Assembly: GCA_950059165.1 (NCBI GenBank)
Contig: CATLUC010000015.1
Location: forward strand, 1-21,846
Direction of reading: 5' to 3'
Length of the DNA stretch: 21,846 nucleotides
Origin: an uncultured Clostridium sp.
GTDB lineage: Bacteria; Bacillota; Clostridia; TANB77; CAG-508
Below the pieces are notes generated by a model. That model saw nothing but the letters and a program-made list of their open reading frames with translations. It made no database searches and had not been told where the DNA came from. This document shows positions 1 through 6,580 of this stretch, piece by piece. The translations under genes were made by a program, and so were the position numbers. Every line of letters starts with the position of its first letter. Position 1 is the stretch's first letter.

Positions 1-686
1 TCACAAAAACTATATTCAGATAAATAAGCTCCTTTATAGCATTTATCTATAATTTCTTTCCATCTTATACTATGTAAATATTTTAATTTTTCTCTGTTAA
101 TCTCATTATCTTCAATGACTAATATTCGATTTAATCCAAAAGCAAAATCATTCAAGTTTATTCTATTTATATCATCTATTAAAATAATAATATTTCTATA
201 TTTCATTTCTTTTTGTATATCATAAATTATAGATTGAATGTATTTATTATCATGTTCTCTAAGAATTTGATAAGCCAAGTATTCAAATCCGTTTATATCA
301 AATATTCCTATAAATCTTCTACCTGTTGTTGTAAATATTCTTTTATCTTTTATTGCAAATGACGGTGTAAAATCAACAGTATTACAGTTATGATAAAAAG
401 CAGCTATGTTACTTAATTTTAATAATCTTTCTCTATATTTTGCATTTTTATTTGATTTGTTATATTCAAAGTTTAATAATTTTACATATTGAATTCCTGA
501 TTTACCCAATACTAACATCCATCTAATTTTTCTTAAGAAGTTTTTATCTATTAAATTTTTAATTCTATTTCTGTAATACCTGCTACTATTAAAGAAGTAT
601 TTTGCATCACTTACATTTAAGTATTGATACTTTGCAATAAATTTTATTAAAGAAATCTCATTCTCATTTGTCGGAAAATAACTCAC
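1..686 (-). CDS. Replication-relaxation-like winged-helix protein, 3' part beyond the window
   Basis: An open frame of 228 codons runs from a GTG at 686 to the left edge with no stop, so the C-terminus is missing. The GTG is chosen because a strong GGAGGTGG ribosome binding site lies 8 nt upstream. The N-terminal part (ISLIKFIAKYQYLNVSDAKYF, then a basic stretch with SSRYYRNRIKNLIDKNFLRK) reads like the winged-helix start of replication-relaxation/MobC-type proteins found on plasmids and integrative conjugative elements. The rest is rich in Ile, Asn and Lys and shows no catalytic motif I recognise. It lies downstream of an HTH_36 gene on the same strand, next to a tRNA with a disrupted sister copy, which fits a mobile-element replication or mobilisation module. 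The family call is by resemblance only; that it is coding is more secure than the role. Confidence 0.55.
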   Translation of the reverse strand, partial: MSYFPTNENEISLIKFIAKYQYLNVSDAKYFFNSSRYYRNRIKNLIDKNFLRKIRWMLVLGKSGIQYVKLLNFEYNKSNKNAKYRERLLKLSNIAAFYHNCNTVDFTPSFAIKDKRIFTTTGRRFIGIFDINGFEYLAYQILREHDNKYIQSIIYDIQKEMKYRNIIILIDDINRINLNDFAFGLNRILVIEDNEINREKLKYLHSIRWKEIIDKCYKGAYLSEYSFC

Positions 687-735
687 TTTTACCACCTCCA
701 ATACCAACTAATAATTTATCAATAAATTGTCCATT

Positions 736-774
736 GGTAAGATATTCGATAGCATACGCTATCGCCTACTTACC
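736..774. promoter_or_regulatory. Two-tier hairpin covering a ribosome-binding-like sequence
   Basis: GGTAAG (736-741) pairs with CTTACC (769-774), and inside it CGATAGC (747-753) pairs perfectly with GCTATCG (758-764) around the loop ATAC. On the minus strand the outer arm is part of GGAGGTAAG, so the fold would hide a Shine-Dalgarno-like sequence between the small ORF and the relaxation-like gene. This could be an RNA switch, a transcription pause, or a DNA hairpin of an origin. The structure is seen; the role is inference. Confidence 0.5.
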
Positions 775-932
775 TCCACTTCAAAAACTATATCATTAAA
801 ATTATAAAACACTTGAAATATAAGCATTTTCTTGTAATCAAAAATATGCCAAATTTCTTTATTAAGAAAATCTAATTTTGCTACATTTTTTGTAACTATA
901 AAATTCACATTTTTTTCATTTTGTACTACCAT
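759..932 (-). CDS. Possible small protein, 57 codons
   Basis: An ATG at 932 overlaps the last 17 bases of the HTH_36 gene in another frame and opens 57 codons ending at a TAG inside the 736-774 hairpin. A GTG at 908 would give 49 residues. The translation looks protein-like, with mixed hydrophobic and charged residues, an aromatic middle (KEIWHIFDYKKMLIFQVFYN) and an acidic end, but I recognise no family. No good ribosome binding site precedes either start, so translation would have to be coupled to the upstream gene. In AT-rich DNA a frame of this length can occur by chance. Confidence 0.3.
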   Translation of the reverse strand: MVVQNEKNVNFIVTKNVAKLDFLNKEIWHIFDYKKMLIFQVFYNFNDIVFEVEVSRR

Positions 933-1605
933 TTAAGATAGATTTTTTATAATAATTTAATAAGTTATCTGGATTATTATTCAATGCTAAAAAATATAAA
1001 TTTACTAAATTTTCTCTATTTACATTTTGAAGTATAAATTGAAAATTGTTATTATATAAATCATACAAGACATATATGATATCTTTTATCATATTAATTT
1101 TATCTTGTTTCATATATTGAAGCATATAAGATGTATAATTAAATTCTAATCTCTCAATTATTGCTAAAAATCCCTCTGGAATTTCGTTACTATTATTTAT
1201 AATTAAATAAAATAAATCATCTATATTATATTTTATATTATTATCTTTAACATTTTTGTTAATACCCTCTTTACTTTTTTGTATATAGGGGTATTGATTT
1301 TTTTGATAATAGGGTATATCTACAATATAAATATTTCTTGATACTATTTCTTTATTTTCATTTCTTATAACTTCTGTTTTTATATATCCAAGTTCTTGTA
1401 AATGTGAAATCCATCTACTAACTGAGACGGCTGTTACATTATATAAATCTGCAAAGTATTTATTTTGAGCATAGCAATAACCATTTTTATTGGCTAGTGC
1501 TGTAATTTCTCCATATAATAACTTTTCGGCGTATTTTAAATTAGTGTCATACCTAACTGTTGCAGGTATTATTGCATAATAATTGGGTTGTTCTTTTTTA
1601 CTCAT
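916..1605 (-). CDS. HTH_36 replication-type DNA-binding protein
   Basis: A 229-residue protein with a helix-turn-helix of the HTH_36 type in the first 75 residues: YYAIIPATVRYD, then AEKLLYGEITALANKNGYCY, then NKYFADLYNVTAVSVSRWIS and a wing ending QELGYI. This domain is typical of replication initiators and regulators of phages, plasmids and integrative elements. The remainder is Asn/Ile/Tyr-rich without clear motifs. The ATG at 1605 is chosen over the one at 1620, because the stretch after 1620 is itself the GGAGGTG ribosome binding site, 6 nt before the 1605 ATG. A tRNA terminator separates it from the upstream tRNA, so it probably has its own promoter, which I cannot assign with confidence. 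It very likely acts on the DNA of the element that carries it. Confidence 0.8.
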   Translation of the reverse strand: MSKKEQPNYYAIIPATVRYDTNLKYAEKLLYGEITALANKNGYCYAQNKYFADLYNVTAVSVSRWISHLQELGYIKTEVIRNENKEIVSRNIYIVDIPYYQKNQYPYIQKSKEGINKNVKDNNIKYNIDDLFYLIINNSNEIPEGFLAIIERLEFNYTSYMLQYMKQDKINMIKDIIYVLYDLYNNNFQFILQNVNRENLVNLYFLALNNNPDNLLNYYKKSILNGSTK

Positions 1606-1675
1606 ATTATGCACCTCCATATCTTTAAATTTTGCTGAAGGGCAAATTTATAAAGTATGAAAGTGTTTATAAACG

Positions 1676-1711
1676 AAAAAAAGAGACTTTACTTTTTATA
1701 GTAAAATCTCT
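1676..1711 (-). terminator. Rho-independent terminator downstream of the initiator tRNA
   Basis: On the minus strand, 12 base pairs (1700-1711 with 1682-1693, one G-U) close a 6-nt loop and are followed by a run of seven U (plus-strand A run 1676-1682). It ends transcripts coming through the tRNA before the HTH_36 gene. Confidence 0.85.
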
Positions 1712-1728
1712 GTATTAAAAATTACACT

Positions 1729-1746
1729 TAAAGGGACATCCCTTTA
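1729..1746. repeat. TAAAGGGA inverted pair, possible recombinase arm site
   Basis: TAAAGGGA and its complement TCCCTTTA are separated by CA. The same word occurs as two direct copies on the other side of the tRNA (1867-1887). It lies 18 bp beyond the 3' end of the tRNA. Confidence 0.5.
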
Positions 1747-1763
1747 GGTAAAAACTTCCGAAT

Positions 1764-1839
1764 TGGTTGCGGGAGATGGACTCGAACCACCGACCTCAGG
1801 GTTATGAGCCCTGCGAGCTGCCAACTGCTCCATCCCGCG
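1764..1839 (-). tRNA. Initiator tRNA-fMet (CAT), complete, CCA encoded
   Basis: A 76-nt cloverleaf on the minus strand: acceptor CGCGGGA/TCCCGCA, D-arm GGAGCAGTTGGCAGCTC, anticodon stem CAGGG/CCCTG around CTCATAA, T-arm with GGTTCGAGTCC, and an encoded CCA end. The unpaired C1-A72 and the three G-C pairs next to the anticodon loop are the marks of initiator tRNA. All stems pair perfectly, so this is a whole functional unit and not a hybrid with the fragment at 2029-2066. No strong promoter lies directly upstream. The consensus promoter at 2083-2111, belonging to the broken copy, could drive it by read-through. Confidence 0.96.
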
Positions 1840-1866
1840 ATGTTTCATTAAATATTGTGCTTTTTT

Positions 1867-1887
1867 TGTCCCTTTAATGTCCCTTTA
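1867..1887. repeat. Two direct copies of TGTCCCTTTA, 11 bp apart
   Basis: TGTCCCTTTA occurs at 1867-1876 and 1878-1887, one DNA helical turn apart, just 5' of the intact tRNA. The same word in opposite orientation lies on its other side (1729-1746). Phased short repeats next to an attachment site are what tyrosine integrases use as arm sites; this function is inferred. Confidence 0.5.
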
Positions 1888-2028
1888 TCATTTAAATTTT
1901 AATCATTTTTATTAAGTTTTAATAAGCTTAAAAGTTTTATTAAAGGTTTGAGCAAAATATATAATTTTCAATGTTTTTTGGTGTTATCAACGGTTTTGAG
2001 CTTTAGCGAATCTTCGGTGCTACTCTGT

Positions 2029-2066
2029 TTATGAGCCCAACGAGCTGCCAACTGCTCCACCCCACG
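2029..2066 (-). pseudogene. 5' half of a second initiator tRNA gene, broken at the anticodon loop
   Basis: Bases 1-38 of an initiator tRNA on the minus strand (CGTGGGGTGGAGCAG, D-arm, then GGGCTCATAA), followed by sequence that cannot complete the anticodon stem or acceptor. It differs from the intact copy in the acceptor (CGTGGGG against CGCGGGA) and anticodon stem (TTGGG against CAGGG), so it is not a recent duplicate of it. Its promoter (2083-2111) is intact. It is most simply the chromosomal gene split by integration, with its 3' half expected at the far end of the element. Confidence 0.85.
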
Positions 2067-2082
2067 ATGTTATGACTTATTT

Positions 2083-2111
2083 ATTATACTATGGAAATAG
2101 GGACTTGTCAA
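2083..2111 (-). promoter_or_regulatory. Consensus sigma-A promoter of the split initiator tRNA
   Basis: On the minus strand TTGACA (2111-2106), a 17-bp spacer and TATAAT (2088-2083) stand 17 bp before the tRNA 5' end. Both boxes match the consensus, as expected for a highly expressed tRNA. Confidence 0.88.
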
Positions 2112-2191
2112 GCATTTTGAATTACTTTATATAATAATATATGAAAAAAATAGAAAAATATGCACAAAAAATAAAAATTTTCAAAAATGGG

Positions 2192-2220
2192 TTGACAGAA
2201 AATGGAAAAGAGTGTATAAT
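2192..2220 (+). promoter_or_regulatory. Consensus sigma-A promoter of the comM-dprA-yraN operon
   Basis: TTGACA (2192-2197), 17-bp spacer, TATAAT (2215-2220). It gives a leader of about 250 nt before the comM start, which contains the inverted repeat 2302-2465. Confidence 0.88.
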
Positions 2221-2301
2221 CAAATAAATTAAAAATCAAATAATTAATTCAAATAATTTTAAAACTATGAATTAAATTTCCCAAATTATATTAAAAAAAT
2301 T

Positions 2302-2465
2302 TTGTATGGCTTAAATATCTGAGGTCGTTCTTATTGTAATCCAAAATAAAATCAATGAAAATATAATCTAGGTTCTTTCCAAAAAACCAATCCCATATCT
2401 ATTATATTGTCACATGACCCCCAAAATTTATTTTACAAATGACCTCAGATATTTAAGCTATACAA
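2302..2465 (+). repeat. 25-bp inverted repeat in the comM leader
   Basis: Bases 2302-2326 pair with 2441-2465 over 25 positions with a single G-U in the RNA; the inner 18 (GCTTAAATATCTGAGGTC) are perfect. The 114-nt interior has no coding sense. The right arm ends 5 nt before the AAAGGA ribosome binding site of comM. It may be a long RNA hairpin controlling translation or a small non-autonomous element inserted between promoter and gene. I see no target-site duplication. Confidence 0.8.
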
Positions 2466-2479
2466 GTAGAAAGGAAAAC

Positions 2480-4031
2480 ATGTTAGCAATTACAAAAAGC
2501 ATAGCTCTGCAAGGGCTAAATGGGTATTTAGTAGCTATACAAATAGATATAGGAAATGGTCTACCAGATTTTCAAATTGTTGGTTTACCAGACATTAGTG
2601 TAAAAGAATCAAAAGAAAGAGTAAAAACAGCTATAAAAAATTCAAATATTGAATTCTTAAGTAGAAAAATTATCGTAAATTTATCTCCAGCAAGCACAAA
2701 AAAAGAAGGGTCAATGTTTGACTTACCAATAGCAATTGGAGTTTTAATAGCTAATGGAAACATTAGAAATTACAAATTAAATAAAATACTAGAAGAAACA
2801 GCATTTGTTGGGGAATTATCATTAAATGGAAAAATTGAGAAGACAAAAGGTATCTTACCAATTTGTATTGAAGCAAAAAAGTTAGGATTAAAAAGAATTA
2901 TTTTGCCAAAGCAAAACGCAGAAGAAGTAGGTGTGCTGCAAGATTTAGAAATATTGCCAGTAAATACATTAAGAGAAGTAATACATTATTTAAATGGAAA
3001 AAAAGATATAAATAAATACGAAAGTAAGATATTAGACTTAAATAAAAGTTTTGAATATGAATATGATTTTTCAGAAGTAAAAGGACAAGAAAATGTAAAA
3101 AGGGCATTAGAAATATCAGCCAGTGGTTCTCATAATTGCATTTTGCTCCGGTTCGCCAGGAAGTGGAAAAACAATGCTTGCAAGAAGGCTTCCAAGTATT
3201 TTACCAAATATGAATTTAGAAGAAGCACTAGAAGTAACTAAAATTTATAGTATATTAGGTTTAACTTCAAACAAAGAACCATTTATAACAACAAGACCAT
3301 TTGAAAGTCCACATCATACAGTAACATCAACATCTTTAGTAGGTCGGAGGAAGAAATCCAAAACCTCGGAGAAATTAGTTTAGCTCATTTAGGAGTATTA
3401 TTTTTAGATGAATTGCCAGAATTCAACAGAAATGTTTTAGAGTCTTTGAGAATTCCATTAGAAGATAGAAAAATAACAATTAGCAGATTAAATACAACTG
3501 TAACATATCCATGTGAATTCATGTTAATTGCTAGCATGAATCCATGTCCATGTGGATATTATGGGCATCCAGAAAAAAAGTGTACCTGCAAACCAGAACA
3601 AATAAGAAAATATATAGGAAAGGTAAGTCGGACCACTTTTAGATAGAATAGATATACATATAGAAGTAAGCCCTGTTAGCTATAAGCAATTGAAAGAAAA
3701 CAGAAAACTAGAAACTTCTCAAGAAATAAGGAAAAGGGTAAATAAAGCAAGAAAAATACAGTTAGAAAGATACAAAAAATATAATATATTTTCAAATTCT
3801 GAATTAACCTCCAAACTAATTGAAGAATTTTGTAAGTTAGACAATAGAGGTAAGCAGATGATAGAAACAGCATTTGAAAAGCTTGGTTTAAGTGCTAGGG
3901 CATATACAAGAATTTTAAAAGTGGCAAGAACTATTGCAGATTTAGAAGAAAGTAAAAATATACAAGAAAAACATCTTGCAGAGGCTATTCAATATAGAAG
4001 CTTAGATAGAAAATATTGGCAAAGTAAATAA
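2480..4031 (+). CDS. comM: ComM/YifB Mg-chelatase-like AAA+ ATPase, needs four +1 frame changes
   Basis: The ATG at 2480 follows AAAGGA by 5 nt and gives the typical family start MLAITKSIALQGLNGYLV; an in-frame ATG at 2414 lies inside the inverted repeat and is rejected. Read with +1 changes at CGG 3149, 3345, 3367 and 3629, the protein is 515 residues, the normal length. It has the N-terminal Lon-like fold (VGLPDISVKESKERVK, NLSPASTKKEGSMFDLP), Walker A GSPGSGKT at about 224-231, the FESPHHT segment, SLVGGGRNPKPGEISLAHLG, Walker B VLFLDELPEF, the NPCPCGYYGH cysteine segment and the Mg_chelatase_C helical end. ComM is a hexameric helicase that helps branch migration of incoming DNA during natural transformation. 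dprA follows 5 bp later. No nonsense or missense decay is visible between the shifts, so it does not look like an ordinary dying gene. Confidence 0.9.
3149..3151 (+). other. Frame-change site 1 in comM (CTC-CGG-T)
   Basis: Reading CTC then skipping C3149 gives GGT and restores Walker A as ILLGSPGSGKT. Continuing in frame reads CGG and ends out of frame at 3241. Confidence 0.85.
3345..3347 (+). other. Frame-change site 2 in comM (GGT-CGG-A)
   Basis: Skipping C3345 restores SLVGGGRNPKP. In frame, the reading becomes Lys/Arg-rich nonsense and stops at 3383. Confidence 0.85.
3367..3369 (+). other. Frame-change site 3 in comM (CCT-CGG-A)
   Basis: Only seven codons after site 2, skipping C3367 restores KPGEISLAHLG. 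Without it the frame used after site 2 meets a TAG within a few codons. Confidence 0.85.
3629..3631 (+). other. Frame-change site 4 in comM (AGT-CGG-A)
   Basis: Skipping C3629 restores KVSGPLLDRIDIHIEV, a conserved family segment. In frame the protein ends at 3646. Confidence 0.85.
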
Positions 4032-4036
4032 AGGGG

Positions 4037-4945
4037 ATGAAAAAATTAGAAGTTATAACAATAGAAGATAGAAAATATCCAAAATCATTAAGAAATATCA
4101 AAAATCCACCAGTCAAATTATATGTAAAAGGCAATACAGAACTTTTAAATAGTAATATTATTTCCATTATTGGTTCAAGGTCATGTTCAGAAAATGGAAT
4201 TAAATTAACAAAGAAATTTGCAAAAGAGTTAGTATATCAAGATATTACAATTGCAAGTGGTATGGCAGTTGGAATTGATACAGCAGCACATGAGGAAACA
4301 TTAAAACAAAATGGAAAAACAATTGCAGTACTAGGTAATGGATTAAAAAACATATTTCCAAAAGAAAATATAGAATTATTTCATAGAATTATTAATCAAG
4401 GTGGATTAGTTATTTCTGAATATCCACCAAAAGAAAAAGCAAATTCAAATCATTTTTTAGAAAGAAATCGTATTGTAAGTGGAATTGCTTTAGGTGTTTT
4501 AGTTATAGAAGCAGCACATAGAAGTGGAACAAGTGTTACTGCAAAACTTGCAATGGAGCAAGGAAAGAAAATATTTGCTCTTCCACATGAGATATGTGAT
4601 TTACATGGAGTAGGAACAAATAGACTTATAAAAAAAGGTGCGAAAGTTGTCACTACAGCACAAGACATCATCAATGAATTTCCACTTTTAACTTATAAAA
4701 GTATGCCTAAAAGTAAGCTAAGAAATTTGACAAAAGAGTCAGAATTTAGACGAAAGAAATGTACAAACAAAAAATATAATGAAATTTATAAATTCATAAA
4801 AGAAAAGCCAATTTCATTAGAAGAAATTTATCAAAAATCTAATAAAGATATATCAGAAATTAATCAAATTTTATTGATATTAGAATTAGAAGGATATATC
4901 AAAAAGAAAGCAGGAGGATATAAATGTATTTTAGAAAAGAAATAG
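4037..4945 (+). CDS. dprA: DprA, DNA-processing and RecA-loading protein
   Basis: A 302-residue protein with the Rossmann-like DprA core: YPKSLRNIKNPPVKLYVKG, then IIGSRSCSENG (phosphate-binding loop), ASGMAVGIDTAAHE, TIAVLGNGLKNIFP, ISEYPP, FLERNRIVSG, VIEAAHRSGTSVTA, and a C-terminal winged-helix-like stretch after residue 235 (IYKFIKEKPISLEEIYQ). DprA binds incoming single-stranded DNA and loads RecA during transformation. It lacks the N-terminal SAM-like domain of longer homologues, beginning almost at the core; an in-frame stop at 4025 rules out a longer start. GGGG directly abuts the ATG, so the ribosome binding site is poor and translation is probably coupled to comM, which ends 5 bp upstream. 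It overlaps yraN by 22 nt. Confidence 0.95.
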   Translation: MKKLEVITIEDRKYPKSLRNIKNPPVKLYVKGNTELLNSNIISIIGSRSCSENGIKLTKKFAKELVYQDITIASGMAVGIDTAAHEETLKQNGKTIAVLGNGLKNIFPKENIELFHRIINQGGLVISEYPPKEKANSNHFLERNRIVSGIALGVLVIEAAHRSGTSVTAKLAMEQGKKIFALPHEICDLHGVGTNRLIKKGAKVVTTAQDIINEFPLLTYKSMPKSKLRNLTKESEFRRKKCTNKKYNEIYKFIKEKPISLEEIYQKSNKDISEINQILLILELEGYIKKKAGGYKCILEKK

Positions 4946-5280
4946 GAAAATGGGGAGAAAACTTGGCATGTCAGTACTTACAAAGGGAAAATTACAAAAT
5001 AATTGAAAGGAATTTTTTGTGTAATCAAGGTGAAATTGACATTATAGCAAAAGACATGAATAAACAAGAACTTGTTTTTTTTGAAGTAAAAACACGTTCT
5101 AATTTTAAATATGGAAATCCAGCAGATGCAATAGATATAAATAAGCAAAAACATTTGAAAATGGCTATAAGGTATTATTTATATAAAAAACAACTTGAGA
5201 ATGTTCCTATTCGAGTTGATGTTGTAGAAGTATATATTGTTGAAGATTGTAAAATAAACCATATTAAACAAATATTTTAA
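4924..5280 (+). CDS. yraN: YraN/UPF0102 family nuclease-fold protein
   Basis: A 118-residue protein of the usual UPF0102 length. The motif order is GENLACQYLQRENYKIIERN, then GEIDIIAKD, then ELVFFEVKTRSN, with Glu, Asp, Glu and Lys in the positions of a PD-(D/E)XK/Holliday-junction-resolvase-like fold, followed by the INKQKHLKMAIRYYL helix. A strong GGAGGA lies 5 nt before the ATG. It overlaps the end of dprA and is the last gene of the comM operon. The molecular activity of the family is not settled. It ends 5 bp from the converging dgt gene with no hairpin between them. Confidence 0.92.
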   Translation: MYFRKEIGKWGENLACQYLQRENYKIIERNFLCNQGEIDIIAKDMNKQELVFFEVKTRSNFKYGNPADAIDINKQKHLKMAIRYYLYKKQLENVPIRVDVVEVYIVEDCKINHIKQIF

Positions 5281-5285
5281 AAAAC

Positions 5286-6494
5286 TTAAAATCCAATAAT
5301 TTCATTATAAATTTCTATTGCATAATTATCTGTCATACCAGAAATAAAATACAAAATAGCTTGGCAAAAATCATCTTTGCAAGAACTTTTGAAAAGAACC
5401 TTATTTTTAAAATGAAAAATTTCTCTATCAGGATAATCAAAATAACTATACAAAAAATCTAAAAAACCATTATATAGTTTAGGATAGAATTTTTGCAAAG
5501 TCGAAACAGATGAAAATGCATCTTTCCCATTAAAACATAATTTTAATGTTTTATAAATTTCATTTAAAACCAATTCAAAATATCTATTAGATGGCTGAAT
5601 TCTATCAGAATAATAAATATTTTTATAATTGAATTCTTTAATTTTATTTATCAAATTATAAGCATCAGGAGAAAAACATAAACCATTTTCAGGAGAAGAA
5701 TTTTCACAAAGATTCGCAACTAGATGATGGATAATGTTAGAATTGTTTAGCTTTTGGTCTTTTCTATTATAATTTAACAATTCATAAAGTTCACTTAAAT
5801 GTGTATCTAAAATTCCAAGAGTAATAGCATCTTCAATATCACGACCAATGTAAGAAATTTTATCTGCTATTTTAATTACACAAGCTTCCCAGGTATATGG
5901 TGCATATTGATTAGGTTTTTTATAATTACATAAGTCAATTGCTTCTTCTCTAGGCTTAAGAGAATTTTCATCAATTTCACCACAATGTGAAATAATACCA
6001 TCTCTTATAGCATAAGTAAGGTTTAGGTTTTGTCTATATTTTTCATTATCTTCTAATAAATCGATAAAATCTACAAAATCTAAACCATTTTTTTCATGCC
6101 AAAAGGGAATACCTAAATCATCTTGGGATAATTTAGATAATATTTTTTCCCCACTATGACCAAATGGGCTATGTCCTAAGTCATGGCTAACAGCAATTGC
6201 CTTTGTAAGTTCAGTATTTAAACCTAAATAATTAGCAATAGAATAACTAATAGATTCTACATGTGTTACATGTTCAATTCTTGTACATATATGGTCATTT
6301 TCTGGTGAGAAAAATACTTGTGTCTTGTGTTTTAATCTTTTATAACTATTAGAATGTATTATTCTGGTATAATCTCTTTCAAATTCACTACGTATAGCTG
6401 TATTTCTAGTATATAAAGGAACTTGCCTAGATATCATATTTTTCCATTTTGGGCTAGAAGGCGAAGCAGCATATTTTTTAAATGAATTTTTCAT
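5286..6494 (-). CDS. dgt: dGTPase-family HD triphosphohydrolase
   Basis: A 402-residue protein of the deoxyguanosinetriphosphate triphosphohydrolase family, which cleaves dNTPs to nucleoside and tripolyphosphate and helps set dNTP pools. The signature is YKRLKHKTQVFFSPENDHICTR (truncated here to its core), then RIEHVTHVESIS with metal ligand His75, and the HD pair in AVSHDLGHSPFGHSGE (His104-Asp105). A further Asp ligand is likely in IKIADKISYIGRDIEDA. The ATG at 6494 is chosen because AAAGGA (6509-6504) lies 9 nt upstream. TTG 6503 and ATG 6500 are too close to it. It stands alone behind a terminator of the upstream gene. No clear promoter is visible in the 60-bp gap. Confidence 0.92.
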   Translation of the reverse strand: MKNSFKKYAASPSSPKWKNMISRQVPLYTRNTAIRSEFERDYTRIIHSNSYKRLKHKTQVFFSPENDHICTRIEHVTHVESISYSIANYLGLNTELTKAIAVSHDLGHSPFGHSGEKILSKLSQDDLGIPFWHEKNGLDFVDFIDLLEDNEKYRQNLNLTYAIRDGIISHCGEIDENSLKPREEAIDLCNYKKPNQYAPYTWEACVIKIADKISYIGRDIEDAITLGILDTHLSELYELLNYNRKDQKLNNSNIIHHLVANLCENSSPENGLCFSPDAYNLINKIKEFNYKNIYYSDRIQPSNRYFELVLNEIYKTLKLCFNGKDAFSSVSTLQKFYPKLYNGFLDFLYSYFDYPDREIFHFKNKVLFKSSCKDDFCQAILYFISGMTDNYAIEIYNEIIGF

Positions 6495-6552
6495 TACCAT
6501 CAATCCTTTCTATTTTTAATTAAGCTATTAATAGTGTACTTTATAAGCAAAT

Positions 6553-6580
6553 AAGAAATCTAGTGGTCACTAGATTTCTT
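6553..6580 (-). terminator. Palindromic terminator overlapping a stop codon
   Basis: Arms 6553-6565 and 6568-6580 (AAGAAATCTAGTG and its complement) are perfect over 13 bp with two central bases. The TAG stop of the 6570-7406 gene is inside it. The U-rich tail on the minus strand is interrupted, so strength is uncertain. Confidence 0.65.

Noticed and set aside
667..765. A 33-codon minus-strand frame with LLVGIGGGKSELF, looking like a P-loop
   Set aside because: No usual start codon, and the glycine run is simply the GGAGGTGG ribosome binding site of the next gene read in frame. Removing one base near 672 would fuse it to that gene, but CGG is not the in-frame codon there, so it is not counted as another frame-change site.
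2414..2479. A start for comM at the ATG at 2414, adding 22 residues
   Set aside because: The added stretch lies in the leader inverted repeat, does not resemble any ComM start and has no ribosome binding site; the ATG at 2480 has AAAGGA and the family N-terminus.
2480..4031. comM as an ordinary pseudogene with several random frameshifts
   Set aside because: All four changes are the same kind at the same codon and exactly preserve the conserved protein; the same event occurs in mfd. A sequencing artefact is still possible and is kept as the main alternative.
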